In this document: piece after piece, positions 1 through 7,730 of the stretch | Layout of the letters: the number at the start of each line of letters is the position of its first letter | Position numbering within the stretch: the stretch's first letter is position 1 | Translations under genes and position numbers: made by a program | The notes under the pieces: generated by a model | What the model saw: only the letters and a program-made list of their open reading frames with translations | What the model was told of the DNA's origin: nothing | Database searches by the model: none | IMG/VR virus record: IMGVR_UViG_3300027659_000176 | Coordinates: 1-27,003 of that record | Reading direction: 5' to 3' (one strand) | Source: a virus | Length of the DNA: 27,003 bases

Positions 1-1
1 C

Positions 2-760
2 GAGCTGATGGTCGATACCCCGTCGCCGGTCAAGATTGACGCGGCTAACGAGAACGTGGCGATGGCAATTGGCCAGATGGCCGCGGCCTACCCTGAGCAG
101 GACCATCTTGGCCACATCCAGGCGCATCTGGACTTCGCAAAGAACCCTGTACTGGGTGCCAATCCGTTGATTGCCCCGACTTTCGTGCCTAAGGTCATGG
201 AGCACGTCAAGCAGCACATCGTCCTCTGGTACTTGAACCGCATGAACGGCTACGTGGAGCAGTCACTAGGCAAGAAGATGGCCGAGTACGAGCTCCTAAA
301 GGATCCCAAGATGGTGGACAAGCTGTTTGGTGCCGCATCTCAGCACGTAGACATGGACACGCAGCAGACCTTGTCGGGGATTATGCCGGTTATCCAGCAG
401 ATCACCCAGATGGCCGAGAAGTACCGTCCCAAGCCGCCAATGTCGCCGGACACCAAGGTCCTTCTGGACACCTCTATGGCCGAGACGCAGCGTCGTGCAG
501 AGCGGGACAAGGCCGAGATGTCGTTAGAGGCGCAGAAGGCCGCTACGAAGGCCCAGGAGACTATGGCGAAGATGAAGCAGGACTTCGACATTGCGATGGA
601 GGATCAGCAGTTGAAGTTGGCCATTGCGACCAACGACCAGGATATGAAAGAACGCATCGAGACGGCCCGTTTAACGCGGGATGCTGCCAAGCTCTCTCAC
701 GAGCAAGACAAGACCGTTTTATCTTTAATCCCCTCAGGAGGCAATTATGGCAACGAGTGA
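2..760 (+). CDS. Portal protein, C-terminal part (5' end outside the window)
   Basis: The frame is open from base 2, so this is the 3' end of a longer gene and the first visible ATG (base 8) is unlikely to be the true start. The portal forms the dodecameric ring at one capsid vertex through which DNA enters and leaves. The visible 252 residues contain the H-L-G-H-I-Q-A-H-L-D-F segment near residues 34-44, which I recognise from the C-terminal region of podovirus-type portals. A long charged helical or coiled-coil tail with many K, E, Q and A follows (about residues 150-240). Position at the head of the capsid genes agrees. The 3' end overlaps the next ORF by 14 bases, and the gene carries the AGGAGG ribosome site used by it. 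The family call is from memory of homologues; that the gene is truncated is certain. Confidence 0.8.
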   Translation, partial: ELMVDTPSPVKIDAANENVAMAIGQMAAAYPEQDHLGHIQAHLDFAKNPVLGANPLIAPTFVPKVMEHVKQHIVLWYLNRMNGYVEQSLGKKMAEYELLKDPKMVDKLFGAASQHVDMDTQQTLSGIMPVIQQITQMAEKYRPKPPMSPDTKVLLDTSMAETQRRAERDKAEMSLEAQKAATKAQETMAKMKQDFDIAMEDQQLKLAIATNDQDMKERIETARLTRDAAKLSHEQDKTVLSLIPSGGNYGNE

Positions 761-902
761 TCAAGAGCAAAAAAGCATCAATGTACCGCAGCACAAGCGC
801 ATCGCAATGGGCGAGAAGCTTGATGGTACGTCCCTTCAACCAAAAGGCGGTAGCTCAGCCCAAAAATCCTCAGGAGGCCTGCCACAGACAAAAAGTAAAT
901 GA
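747..902 (+). CDS. Small basic hypothetical protein, 51 aa
   Basis: The ATG at 747 lies inside the 3' end of the portal gene in another frame and has a strong ribosome site (CAGGAGG, 735-741) at normal spacing. The ORF closes with TGA at 900-902, overlapping the next ATG (899) as ATGA, so it fills the gap between portal and the following gene exactly. The product starts M-A-T-S-D-Q-E-Q-K-S-I-N-V-P-Q-H and is hydrophilic and basic, with a Ser/Gly/Lys-rich C-terminal third (K-G-G-S-S, K-S-S-G-G). No domain is recognised and no function can be given. The Gly-Gly/Lys tail faintly recalls the basic proteins at 6342-8583. The placement and ribosome site make it a probable real gene. Confidence 0.65.
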   Translation: MATSDQEQKSINVPQHKRIAMGEKLDGTSLQPKGGSSAQKSSGGLPQTKSK

Positions 903-1084
903 ACACTATCTCTGACTTCATTGGTCTGATTGAGGCTAAACAGCAGGAAATTGCTGTGTCCCTCGCTGCTGGTAATGCAGTGAACTGGGAGTCTTATCAG
1001 AGGATGGTCGGGCAGAATCTAGGGTTGAGTGATGCCTTGAATATTCTTAACGATTTGCTAAAGGAAGATAATGAAAATGAATGA
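899..1084 (+). CDS. Small conserved phage protein, 61 aa, unknown function
   Basis: A 61-residue acidic protein, probably all helical. Its core has the pattern I-E-A-K-Q-Q-E near residues 12-18, then a segment with N-W-E-S-Y-Q-R-M-V-G near 29-38. I associate this with small proteins that precede the co-chaperonin gene in similar phages. No catalytic motif, signal peptide or membrane segment is visible. It is coupled to both neighbours: its ATG shares ATGA with the upstream stop, and its 3' end overlaps the GroES-like gene by 14 bases. The nearest upstream AGGAGG (872-877) is about 21 bases from the start, too far for normal use, so translation probably depends on coupling. A head-assembly accessory role is suggested only by position. 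Confidence 0.65.
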   Translation: MNTISDFIGLIEAKQQEIAVSLAAGNAVNWESYQRMVGQNLGLSDALNILNDLLKEDNENE

Positions 1085-1508
1085 ACCGGTAGCGTGTGAT
1101 AACGCTGAGTTAGCTTGGGCATTTCCGAGCGTGGATCCCGGTGCACAACCCCTTGGAGGTCGCATCTTAGTTCAGTTGCGGCGTACACACAAAAAGGCGA
1201 CGAGCGCGGGAATTATCCTAGTCGAAGAGACGAAGGAAACCGAAAAGTGGAACAACATGGTAGCGGTTGTGGTTGCGCTAGGCCCATTGGCCTATAAGAA
1301 CCGCGACACGATGGAGTACTGGCCTGAAGGCACTTGGATTCAGGTAGGCGACTACATCCGCGTCCCGAAATGGGGCGGCGACAGATGGGAAGTGAAGGTG
1401 CCTGGGGATGACGATTACGAAGATCCTGCGCTTTTCATGATCCTTAACGACCATGAAGTTATCGCAAAGCTAACGGGTGACCCGATGGCTATGCGTGCCT
1501 TTCTCTAA
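1071..1508 (+). CDS. GroES-like co-chaperonin (Cpn10 family)
   Basis: The 145-residue product has the Cpn10 layout. A G-G-R-I-L-V-Q-L strand at residues 29-36 is followed by a mobile-loop-like segment with the hydrophobic tripeptide I-I-L at 48-50, which in GroES is what docks on GroEL. Further on come E-E-T-K-E-T-E-K-W, V-V-A-L-G-P-L-A and the phage-typical W-P-E-G-T-W-I-Q-V-G-D-Y block. It is longer than bacterial GroES (about 97 residues), with extra N- and C-terminal parts. T4 gp31 is the classic phage case: it replaces GroES so that the capsid protein folds inside GroEL. By analogy this protein should pair with host GroEL to fold the capsid protein encoded 2.1 kb downstream. AAGGAAG (1061-1067) supports the ATG at 1071; a second in-frame ATG at 1077 is the alternative. 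Confidence 0.85.
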   Translation: MKMNEPVACDNAELAWAFPSVDPGAQPLGGRILVQLRRTHKKATSAGIILVEETKETEKWNNMVAVVVALGPLAYKNRDTMEYWPEGTWIQVGDYIRVPKWGGDRWEVKVPGDDDYEDPALFMILNDHEVIAKLTGDPMAMRAFL

Positions 1509-1517
1509 GGAGGAACT

Positions 1518-2477
1518 ATGAGTACAGATGCAAAAGAAACCGAGTTGGAATATCGGGAAGACAAGGACGGTGGCGTCATTATCACTATGCCGGCCGATGA
1601 GGTTGAGGATGACGATGACGAGCCGGTAAGTGCCGCGGCAGGTGGATCACAAGAGGCAGACGACGATGCGGATGACGAAAGCGCTGATGGCGACTACGAC
1701 AGTCCGATTCGGGAGGCACGCCGTGCCCGTCGAAAGGCCAAAAAAGAGTACATCAAGAAGACCAATGTAGAGAAAGACCAGCGCCTGCAGATGCTTGACC
1801 GCGAGAATGCGGCCATGAAGGAGCGCCTAGCTGTCCTAGAGCGCAAGGCCCAGGGCACTGACTTAGCTCAGATTGACCGGGCTATCGACGACGAGGAGAG
1901 GCGCCTACAGTGGGCTCAGAAGAAGCGGGAAGAGGCCATTAGTAACTCTGACGGGGCACTAAGCGTCCAGGCTGAGGACGCGGTCTACGAGGCCCGGCAG
2001 AAGGTTGAGCAGCTTAGGCACCTAAAGCAACGGGCAATGCAGGCCGCTCAGGAGGCGCCAGCTTACGATCCTCGGATCAAGCGGCACTCTGACGCCTGGT
2101 TAGCGGAGAACGACTGGTACGACTCTGGCCTCAAGGACGAGGACAGCAAGATTGCCAAGGTTGTGGATTCTACGCTTCACGAGGAAGGTTGGGACCCTGC
2201 TATGCCGGACTATTGGCAAGAATTCAATAGACGGTTGCATAAAAAATTGCCTCACCGTTATACTGATTCTGATGACGAAAGATCAAGTAGGCGTCCTCGG
2301 AGTGTTGTGACTGGATCTGGGCGGGAGACGATGTCAGAAGGTGGCAGAGTTAACGTCACAATTGAGCCAGAAAAGATACGGGCAATGAAAGATGCAGGAT
2401 TGTGGGAGAACAAAGCTCTCCGCACGAAGATGCTGCAACGCTATGCCCGTGAATCACGCAAATACCCAAGGAGCTAA
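1518..2477 (+). CDS. Scaffold-like head-assembly protein
   Basis: A 319-residue hydrophilic protein. The N-terminal 60 residues are very acidic, with runs of D and E around 28-34 and 48-60. Residues about 65-180 are strongly charged and helical (coiled coil likely). The C-terminal part has a W-L-A-E-N-D-W-Y-D segment near 194-202, a later L-P-H-R-Y, and a basic end. An acidic start, coiled coil and basic capsid-binding end, encoded between portal and capsid genes, is the usual profile of an internal scaffolding protein that guides procapsid assembly and is then lost. No protease motif is visible. A strong ribosome site (AAGGAGG, 1508-1514) fixes the start. The call rests on position and composition plus resemblance to podovirus scaffold proteins. 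Confidence 0.7.
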   Translation: MSTDAKETELEYREDKDGGVIITMPADEVEDDDDEPVSAAAGGSQEADDDADDESADGDYDSPIREARRARRKAKKEYIKKTNVEKDQRLQMLDRENAAMKERLAVLERKAQGTDLAQIDRAIDDEERRLQWAQKKREEAISNSDGALSVQAEDAVYEARQKVEQLRHLKQRAMQAAQEAPAYDPRIKRHSDAWLAENDWYDSGLKDEDSKIAKVVDSTLHEEGWDPAMPDYWQEFNRRLHKKLPHRYTDSDDERSSRRPRSVVTGSGRETMSEGGRVNVTIEPEKIRAMKDAGLWENKALRTKMLQRYARESRKYPRS

Positions 2478-2479
2478 CT

Positions 2480-3016
2480 ATGGACGGACGTTTAAAGAAA
2501 TCATTGAAGTCAGGTGGCCGTGAAGATCGCGCAAGCGAGGACACTAAAAGGGCGTCATCTGAAGAGAAGTTTGTGTCAACGCAGGAACGTCGGAAGATGT
2601 GGAGCGATGAATGGACACAGAGTGCGCTGCCCAATGCCCCGGAATTGCCGGGATGGCACGTTTGCTGGTTATCGACAACCAATGGCTATGACAGTATCGA
2701 TAAGCGGGTTCGACTTGGCTATGTACCTGTGAAAGCAGAAGAGATAGACGGGTTTGAAAATCACCGCGTAAAGGCTGGAGAGCATATTGGCTATATTGCG
2801 TGCAACGAGATGTTGTTGTTCAAGATCCCTGAAGACATTTATCAGGAGATCATGACTCACTTCCACCATGATCAGCCAATGGAAGAGGCTAATAAGATCA
2901 AGGTGCAGGCTGAATCTCAGGTTGGACGTGATAGTTCGGGTCGCAAGCTCGGACAAGTCGAAGGCGAAGGCTTGGGCAATATTGATAAGCCGCTTTCTGC
3001 TCCGGTATTTGCCTGA
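2480..3016 (+). CDS. Conserved hypothetical protein in the capsid operon, 178 aa
   Basis: A 178-residue soluble protein with a basic N-terminus (K-K-S-L-K-S-G-G-R near residues 6-14) and a central folded part with W-H-V-C-W-L-S-T-T-N (58-67), R-L-G-Y-V-P-V and Y-I-A-C-N-E-M-L-L-F-K-I-P. A polar tail ends it. No known domain or catalytic motif was recognised. It sits between the scaffold and the head structural genes, and its AAGGAG ribosome site overlaps the scaffold stop codon, so it belongs to the same transcript. A role in head assembly is inferred from this position only; an extra scaffold component or head-completion factor are both possible. Confidence 0.7.
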   Translation: MDGRLKKSLKSGGREDRASEDTKRASSEEKFVSTQERRKMWSDEWTQSALPNAPELPGWHVCWLSTTNGYDSIDKRVRLGYVPVKAEEIDGFENHRVKAGEHIGYIACNEMLLFKIPEDIYQEIMTHFHHDQPMEEANKIKVQAESQVGRDSSGRKLGQVEGEGLGNIDKPLSAPVFA

Positions 3017-3046
3017 GCGTAAGCATTAAACCATTTAGGAGCTAAT

Positions 3047-3646
3047 ATGAGTACTATTGCTGCTCCGTTTGGCATGCGCCCCGCTTTCCATCCATCCGGT
3101 TTGGACCGCGCTGTTGCACTTGCTGACGGCATTCAAGCTGTTTCCACTTCTGGAAACGTATCCCTCGGCTACGCCGCGAACATTTTCAAGGGTGCGCCCG
3201 TGAAGATGAACACTGCTGGCTGGATTGAAAATAGTTCTGGTAGCGAGGCCATTCAAGGCGCGTTTGCTGGTGTTGAGTGGACTGATTCGACAGGTCGTCG
3301 TCGCATCTCCCCGTTCTGGCCTGCTAACGAATCGTTCCAGACAGGTTCTTTGGTTGCGTACTACTACAGCGACCCGAACATTGTGTATGAGATGCAGTCT
3401 GCTGGCTCACTCGCGCAAAATTCGGTCGGTGATCAGTATGACATTACCAATCCAACTACTGGTTCGACTACTACTGGCCTGTCCTCCGCTTCCCTGGGAA
3501 CGACCCCTGCCGGTTCTGGTTCAACTAACGTGATGCGTGTCATCAACTTGGCCCCCTATCCAGATAACGCCTGGGGTGATTCCTATACGATCGTTCAAGT
3601 ACAGATTGCTCTCAGTCAGTACGTTGCATCGATTAACGCTATCTAA
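3047..3646 (+). CDS. Head structural protein, probable decoration protein
   Basis: A 199-residue beta-rich protein that starts with A-A-P-F-G-M-R-P-A-F-H-P-S-G near residues 5-18. I associate that opening with structural proteins encoded beside the capsid gene in many aquatic podovirus-like phages. Other marks are F-A-G-V-E-W-T-D-S-T-G-R-R-R (73-86), Y-Y-Y-S-D-P-N near 104-110, and a Ser/Thr/Gly-rich stretch before the C-terminus. No membrane segment or enzyme motif is seen. It has a clear TAGGAG ribosome site and lies directly upstream of the major capsid gene. A capsid decoration or stabilising protein is the best reading; it could instead be a second shell protein. Confidence 0.65.
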   Translation: MSTIAAPFGMRPAFHPSGLDRAVALADGIQAVSTSGNVSLGYAANIFKGAPVKMNTAGWIENSSGSEAIQGAFAGVEWTDSTGRRRISPFWPANESFQTGSLVAYYYSDPNIVYEMQSAGSLAQNSVGDQYDITNPTTGSTTTGLSSASLGTTPAGSGSTNVMRVINLAPYPDNAWGDSYTIVQVQIALSQYVASINAI

Positions 3647-3661
3647 AGGAGGGACTGAATT

Positions 3662-4576
3662 ATGGCAGCCCCGATGAGAAGTACAGACTTCCGCAGTATC
3701 GTTGAACCAATCATGAACGAATGCTTTGACGGCGTTTATGATCAACGTACTGACGAATGGTCCCGCGTTTTCCGTGAGCAAGACGGTATCCCACGTAACT
3801 ACCACGAAGAGCCAGTTCTTTATGGTTTTGGTCTCGCCCCACAACTGCCAGACGGTACTCCGGTAACGTATCAGCAGGGCGGCGTGCTCTTCCTGCAGCG
3901 CTATGTTTACAACGTGTATGGCCTGGCCTTCGCGTTGACCAAAGTGCTGGTGGAAGACGGCGACCACATCCGTATCGGCTCGGTCTATGCTCGTCACCTC
4001 GCTCAGTCCTTGATTGAAACCAAGGAAACCCTGTGCGCGAACGTGCTGAACCGTGCATTTAACTCGGCCTACCCAGGCGGTGACGGTGTGTCGCTGAGCA
4101 ATGCTTCGCACCCAATCGCTAACGGCACCTTCAGCAACCTGCTGACGACCGCTGCTAACCTGTCCCAGACCTCGCTTGAGCAGATGCTCATCCAGATCCG
4201 TCAGGCTGTTGACAACAACCAGAAGAAAATCCGTCTGGTCCCACGTCAACTGGTGGTTGCCCCAGGCAACGTGTTCCAGGCTGAAGTTCTGCTGAAGTCG
4301 GTCCTGCGTTCCGGTAATGCAAACAACGACATCAACCCAGTCAAATCAATTGGCTTGCTTGATGAAGGTGCTGCAGTGCTGTCGCGTTTGACCAATTCGA
4401 GCGCCTGGTGGGTTCAGACCGATGCTCCAGAAGGCACTAAGCTTCTGATGCGTCGTCGCCTTGAAAAGACGATGGAAGGTGATTTTGAGACCGACACCAT
4501 GCGTTACAAGGCAACTGAGCGTTATCAGGTGGGTTGGACTGACCCACGTACTTTGTACGGTACGCCTGGTATCTAA
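3662..4576 (+). CDS. Major capsid protein
   Basis: A 304-residue protein in the expected place after scaffold and head genes. Its content fits a HK97-fold coat protein: an N-terminal helix region, an E-loop-like segment with Q-G-G-V-L-F-L-Q-R-Y (71-80), and the long helix of A-R-H-L-A-Q-S-L-I-E-T-K-E. It ends in an R-Y-Q-V-G-W-T-D-P-R segment near residue 290, which I recognise from coat proteins of this phage type. It has the best ribosome site in the head region (AAAGGAGG, 3645-3652) and codon use unlike its neighbours: many C-ending Asn, Asp and Ile codons plus CGT and CTG, as expected for a very highly expressed gene. A Rho-independent terminator follows at once. The fold is inferred from family resemblance and context. 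Confidence 0.85.
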   Translation: MAAPMRSTDFRSIVEPIMNECFDGVYDQRTDEWSRVFREQDGIPRNYHEEPVLYGFGLAPQLPDGTPVTYQQGGVLFLQRYVYNVYGLAFALTKVLVEDGDHIRIGSVYARHLAQSLIETKETLCANVLNRAFNSAYPGGDGVSLSNASHPIANGTFSNLLTTAANLSQTSLEQMLIQIRQAVDNNQKKIRLVPRQLVVAPGNVFQAEVLLKSVLRSGNANNDINPVKSIGLLDEGAAVLSRLTNSSAWWVQTDAPEGTKLLMRRRLEKTMEGDFETDTMRYKATERYQVGWTDPRTLYGTPGI

Positions 4577-4584
4577 GTAATTCG

Positions 4585-4610
4585 GGCCGGGGAAACTCGG
4601 CCTTTTTCTT
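4585..4610 (+). terminator. Rho-independent terminator after the capsid gene
   Basis: A hairpin with arms GGCCG (4585-4589) and CGGCC (4598-4602) around an 8-base loop that could close one more G-T pair is followed by TTTTT (4603-4607) and CTT. It starts 8 bases after the capsid stop codon, so it should end or weaken the head transcript there. Confidence 0.8.
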
Positions 4611-4642
4611 AACATTCGCTGAGCTTTTCAAGGAGACACGCG

Positions 4643-5575
4643 ATGGCTTTAACAAATTTCCCTAACGGGATCACTTCTTTCGGCGTTCCAGTTACTGGTC
4701 CTGCCCCTATTTCTGTTCCTAATGGTAACGGCAAGGTTATTTATGTTGACGCGACAGGCCAAGTTGGCGCCCCTGGCTCAAGTGTAGAGATTGTTTCTAC
4801 AACGATCCAAGCGGCAATTGACGCCTGTACGTCTGGCGCTGGCGACACAATTCTTGTGTTCCCTGGCTCCTACAACGAAAATCTAGTCATTAGCGGCGTT
4901 GATTATCTGACGATTATTGGTTGCCAAGTAGGCGGCTATGAGCGCCCTGACGTTGGTGATGCGACGGGCACTGCCCTGACCATTACTGAGTCGCAAGGCG
5001 TAGTCATTCGCAACATGCGTTTCTACAATGAGGACAACAGCGATGTTGCGATCACTGATAGTAACGGCGGTGTGTTTGATAATTGCGTCTTTGACGGCAA
5101 TGCAGCAATGACGGCAAACAAGGCATGCTTGGCATTCCAAGTGAATGCAACGGATGATTCTTATACGGCGTCTGAGAACGTTGTGCAGAACAGCCTAATC
5201 CGCGGATCTGCTGCAATTGGTATGCGTTTCCAAGCTGCTGCTGCTCCGATTGGTGTTGGCACGACGCACAATGTGGTTGCTAATAATCGTTTTATTGGCA
5301 TTACTGGCGCTGACATTAAGTCTGTAACGGCTACCTCGGCGACTTATACGTTCCAAACGACGCAAGTCTCTGGCAATCAGTTTATGGACTTTAATAAAGC
5401 TTTGTATTTGAAACTTGACGCTCAAGTTGAGGATAATGGTCTTATTTCGGGTAACTTCTTTGCTAGTGACACGGCATTGGCTATAACGTCAATTGACCTG
5501 AGCGGTACTTCTATTGCGTTTGCGGGTAATTTTGCTTCGGCAGGTATTGTTGACGGCACCGGCTTCAACGCCTAA
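4643..5575 (+). CDS. Right-handed beta-helix structural protein (head-fibre or decoration candidate)
   Basis: A 310-residue protein that begins M-A-L-T-N-F-P-N-G-I-T-S-F-G-V-P-V, an opening I associate with virion proteins of related phages. Then comes an I-Q-A-A-I-D-A-C segment near 56-63 and irregular short beta turns typical of pectin-lyase-like right-handed helices (V-V-I-R-N-M-R-F-Y-N, V-F-D-N-C-V-F-D-G-N, V-V-A-N-N-R-F-I-G, V-S-G-N-Q-F-M-D-F-N). Catalytic residues of polysaccharide lyases could not be identified, so a structural role is preferred over an enzyme. It follows the capsid terminator with its own AAGGAG ribosome site (4630-4635). Position suggests a head-surface fibre; a tailspike-like depolymerase is less likely. 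Confidence 0.65.
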   Translation: MALTNFPNGITSFGVPVTGPAPISVPNGNGKVIYVDATGQVGAPGSSVEIVSTTIQAAIDACTSGAGDTILVFPGSYNENLVISGVDYLTIIGCQVGGYERPDVGDATGTALTITESQGVVIRNMRFYNEDNSDVAITDSNGGVFDNCVFDGNAAMTANKACLAFQVNATDDSYTASENVVQNSLIRGSAAIGMRFQAAAAPIGVGTTHNVVANNRFIGITGADIKSVTATSATYTFQTTQVSGNQFMDFNKALYLKLDAQVEDNGLISGNFFASDTALAITSIDLSGTSIAFAGNFASAGIVDGTGFNA

Positions 5576-5585
5576 GGAGTAGACC

Positions 5586-6329
5586 ATGCCCCAGTTCGAT
5601 GATGATTTGTTCCTCGGGACTGCGGTTACTGAGATGGGGATGTCGCTTGGCGACCCCTCCCCTATGTCAGCAGGTGTTGGGCCGCTTGGCCGGATCTATG
5701 TATGGGATACAGTCCCGGCCGCGGCGGTTATCAACAACCTGGCAACTGCACAAACCCCTGCGGGTGCTGGTGCGATAACTTTAACTGCGGGTACAAGTGT
5801 CACGCTGTTTCGTGTCACTAACTTTCAGAATGGTTATCGGCTAGATGTCCCGCGTGCTGTAAGTGTTAGTACTGGGTCAGGTACGCCGACCTCACGTATC
5901 TTCACCGTTGTTGGCTTTGACATTTATGGCCAGGCTATGACGGAGACGATTACATCGAGCGCGGTTGCCTCAACTACGGTAAACGGCAAGAAGGCCTTTT
6001 CTGTTATTACGGGCGTTACGGTAAGCGGCGGCACTGTCGTTGCGATTACTGTAGGCACGTCTGACGTAATTGGCATTCCTGTGCGTGTCTCTAACGCTGG
6101 CTATGTTGGCAGCGTAAAGTGGGATAACACATTAGCCGCGGATACCGGTACTTTTGTCGCCGCCGATAGCACAACTGCAACAGCAGCCACTGGCGATGTT
6201 CGGGGGACTTATGACCCCTCGTCAGCCTGTGACGGCACCAAGCGCCTTGTAATGGGCGTCTTGTTGTCTGCAATCGCAGTTGGCCCCAATGCAACGCGTG
6301 CTGGCGCCCTTGGCGTCACTCAAGCCTAA
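5586..6329 (+). CDS. Beta-rich virion structural protein, 247 aa
   Basis: A 247-residue protein rich in V, T, A and G with the segments G-R-I-Y-V-W-D-T-V-P near residue 36, F-D-I-Y-G-Q-A-M-T-E-T-I-T near 117, and a C-terminal G-D-V-R-G-T-Y-D-P-S-S-A. The pattern is all beta with no enzyme motif or membrane segment. I associate it with structural proteins found beside the capsid gene in similar phages, but no function is known to me. It follows the beta-helix gene by 10 bases with an AAGGAG ribosome site, so the two are co-expressed. Likely a head decoration or fibre component. Confidence 0.6.
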   Translation: MPQFDDDLFLGTAVTEMGMSLGDPSPMSAGVGPLGRIYVWDTVPAAAVINNLATAQTPAGAGAITLTAGTSVTLFRVTNFQNGYRLDVPRAVSVSTGSGTPTSRIFTVVGFDIYGQAMTETITSSAVASTTVNGKKAFSVITGVTVSGGTVVAITVGTSDVIGIPVRVSNAGYVGSVKWDNTLAADTGTFVAADSTTATAATGDVRGTYDPSSACDGTKRLVMGVLLSAIAVGPNATRAGALGVTQA

Positions 6330-6341
6330 TAGGAGATGGAA

Positions 6342-7403
6342 ATGGGTCAATTTAAACCAATGGTCAAGATGATGACCACGGAGCCTACCGTTGAGCTCAA
6401 GCTCAAAAAAGGTGGTTCAGTAGAGAAGAAGATGCAAATGGGCGGGACTCCTTCTGTGGATGCTCCGCGTATGCCTACCCGTGGCGGCATGCCTTCTGGC
6501 GCTGCTATGCCAGGTACGGCGCCGATGAAGCCGTCAATGGCGGCTCGTCGTCGTGCGATGATGGCTCGACCAGGCGGTGCTGCTCCTGCGGCTCCAATCG
6601 GCCGTGCTGCTGCTATGATGAAAAAAGGTGGCGAGGCGCATGAAGATGCAGCTCAAGACCGCGCAATGATCAAAAAGGCGATGTCCGGTAAGAAGTTTGC
6701 TACTGGCGGCGTCGTGATGGGTCAAGGCGGCTATGCTACCGGCGGCATCATCAAGTCCGAAATGGGCAAAAGTAAGATAACGACGGCTCACCCTGATAAT
6801 TCCCCTGCAAAAACAGGTGAAGTGAAGATGGGCAACGGCGGTGGTTATAAGCACGGTGGCGGCGTAAAGATGTACGCTAAGGGTGGCGGCGTTAACGGTA
6901 ACGTTAGCACGACCCCTCCTGGCGTAAGCGGTACTACAACTGGTAGCGTCAAAAAAGGTAATGCTGGCGGCTACAAGACTGGTGGTGCAGCAAAAAAGTT
7001 TGCTGACGGTGGGGCTGTCCAGAGCGATGGTCGTGCCGTCAAGATGCCACAAGGTAATAAGCGCCCTTCGGCGCCTGTAAGCATTAACCAACTGTCCGGT
7101 ACCTTTAAAAAGGGCGGCAGTGTTAAGAAGTTTTCTACAGGCGGCTTAGGCGAAACTGAGAAGCGCTTGCTTCGTGAGGCTCAAGAGGAAAAGCTAGATC
7201 GTAAGGGTCGTGAGGCGTTTGAGAATGTGCCAAAGGTCCAGAAGGAACTCGACGAGGCAATGAATCCTATGAGCATGATGAAGGAAATGGCCGGTAAAGT
7301 TAAGAAGTTGTTTACCGGCTCTGAGGTGCCTAAGGGTTCTGTTACCAAGACTGAGAAGTCAGTAACGGTTGCCCCAGGCAAAAAGCGTGGCGGTGCTTGC
7401 TAA
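6342..7403 (+). CDS. Highly basic Gly/Lys/Met-rich repeat protein
   Basis: Two ATGs compete. The one at 6336 touches the AGGAG (6331-6335); the one at 6342 has a proper 6-base spacing and is chosen, giving 353 residues. The protein is low in complexity and strongly basic. About ten copies of a short motif are spread along it, of the form aromatic or K, A or K or S, any residue, Gly-Gly: K-K-F-A-T-G-G (6690-6710), Y-A-T-G-G, Y-A-K-G-G-G, K-K-F-A-D-G-G, F-K-K-G-G, K-K-F-S-T-G-G, Y-K-T-G-G. The last third is a charged helix (R-L-L-R-E-A-Q-E-E-K), ending K-K-R-G-G-A-C. No known domain is recognised. Such a basic protein in a head operon could bind packaged DNA or the inner capsid wall; that is inference. 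Confidence 0.6.
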   Translation: MGQFKPMVKMMTTEPTVELKLKKGGSVEKKMQMGGTPSVDAPRMPTRGGMPSGAAMPGTAPMKPSMAARRRAMMARPGGAAPAAPIGRAAAMMKKGGEAHEDAAQDRAMIKKAMSGKKFATGGVVMGQGGYATGGIIKSEMGKSKITTAHPDNSPAKTGEVKMGNGGGYKHGGGVKMYAKGGGVNGNVSTTPPGVSGTTTGSVKKGNAGGYKTGGAAKKFADGGAVQSDGRAVKMPQGNKRPSAPVSINQLSGTFKKGGSVKKFSTGGLGETEKRLLREAQEEKLDRKGREAFENVPKVQKELDEAMNPMSMMKEMAGKVKKLFTGSEVPKGSVTKTEKSVTVAPGKKRGGAC

Positions 7404-7407
7404 ATAA

Positions 7408-7432
7408 GGTGGGGGCTTCGGCCCCTACTTTT
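7408..7432 (+). terminator. Rho-independent terminator with UUCG tetraloop
   Basis: The stem GGTGGGGGC (7408-7416) pairs with GCCCCTACT (7421-7429), including two G-T pairs, around TTCG. That makes the very stable C(UUCG)G loop. The run TTTT (7429-7432) follows. It lies just after the stop codon of the basic repeat protein. Confidence 0.85.
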
Positions 7433-7446
7433 AATTGGAGATTTCA

Positions 7447-7728
7447 ATGTCAACATTGACAAATGTATTTGCAGAACACGCTGATGCTACGGGTACTATT
7501 TATGCCGGGGCAGCAAACCTTGCCGGGTATCAACTTGCTTCTGGCGGCACTGCTGGCGAGATTGTTTTCCGTGATGGTGGATCAGGCGGGACAGAGCGTT
7601 TGCGAGTAAATATCACAGTTAATACTGCTGTAATCTCAACGTTAATCCCCGGTAATGGAATTCGATTCACAACTAACATTCATGTCACGCTACCAGCTAG
7701 TGCGGCTGTTACTATTTTCTGTGGCTGA
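7447..7728 (+). CDS. Small beta-rich structural protein, 93 aa
   Basis: The ATG at 7447 has a ribosome site (TTGGAG, 7435-7440) and gives a 93-residue protein; a TTG in frame further upstream is rejected because it lies within that site. The product contains G-E-I-V-F-R-D-G-G-S-G-G-T-E-R near residues 37-51 and ends in a strand-like V-T-L-P-A-S-A-A-V-T-I-F segment. That is the profile of small beta proteins seen in virion modules of similar phages. No function is known. It starts 15 bases after the second terminator, and no promoter was seen between them. Confidence 0.6.
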   Translation: MSTLTNVFAEHADATGTIYAGAANLAGYQLASGGTAGEIVFRDGGSGGTERLRVNITVNTAVISTLIPGNGIRFTTNIHVTLPASAAVTIFCG

Positions 7729-7730
7729 TC

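Noticed and set aside
3521-4249. A 242-codon minus-strand frame under the capsid gene
   Set aside because: It lies under a very well supported capsid gene, has no recognisable domain, and arises from the biased codon use of that gene.
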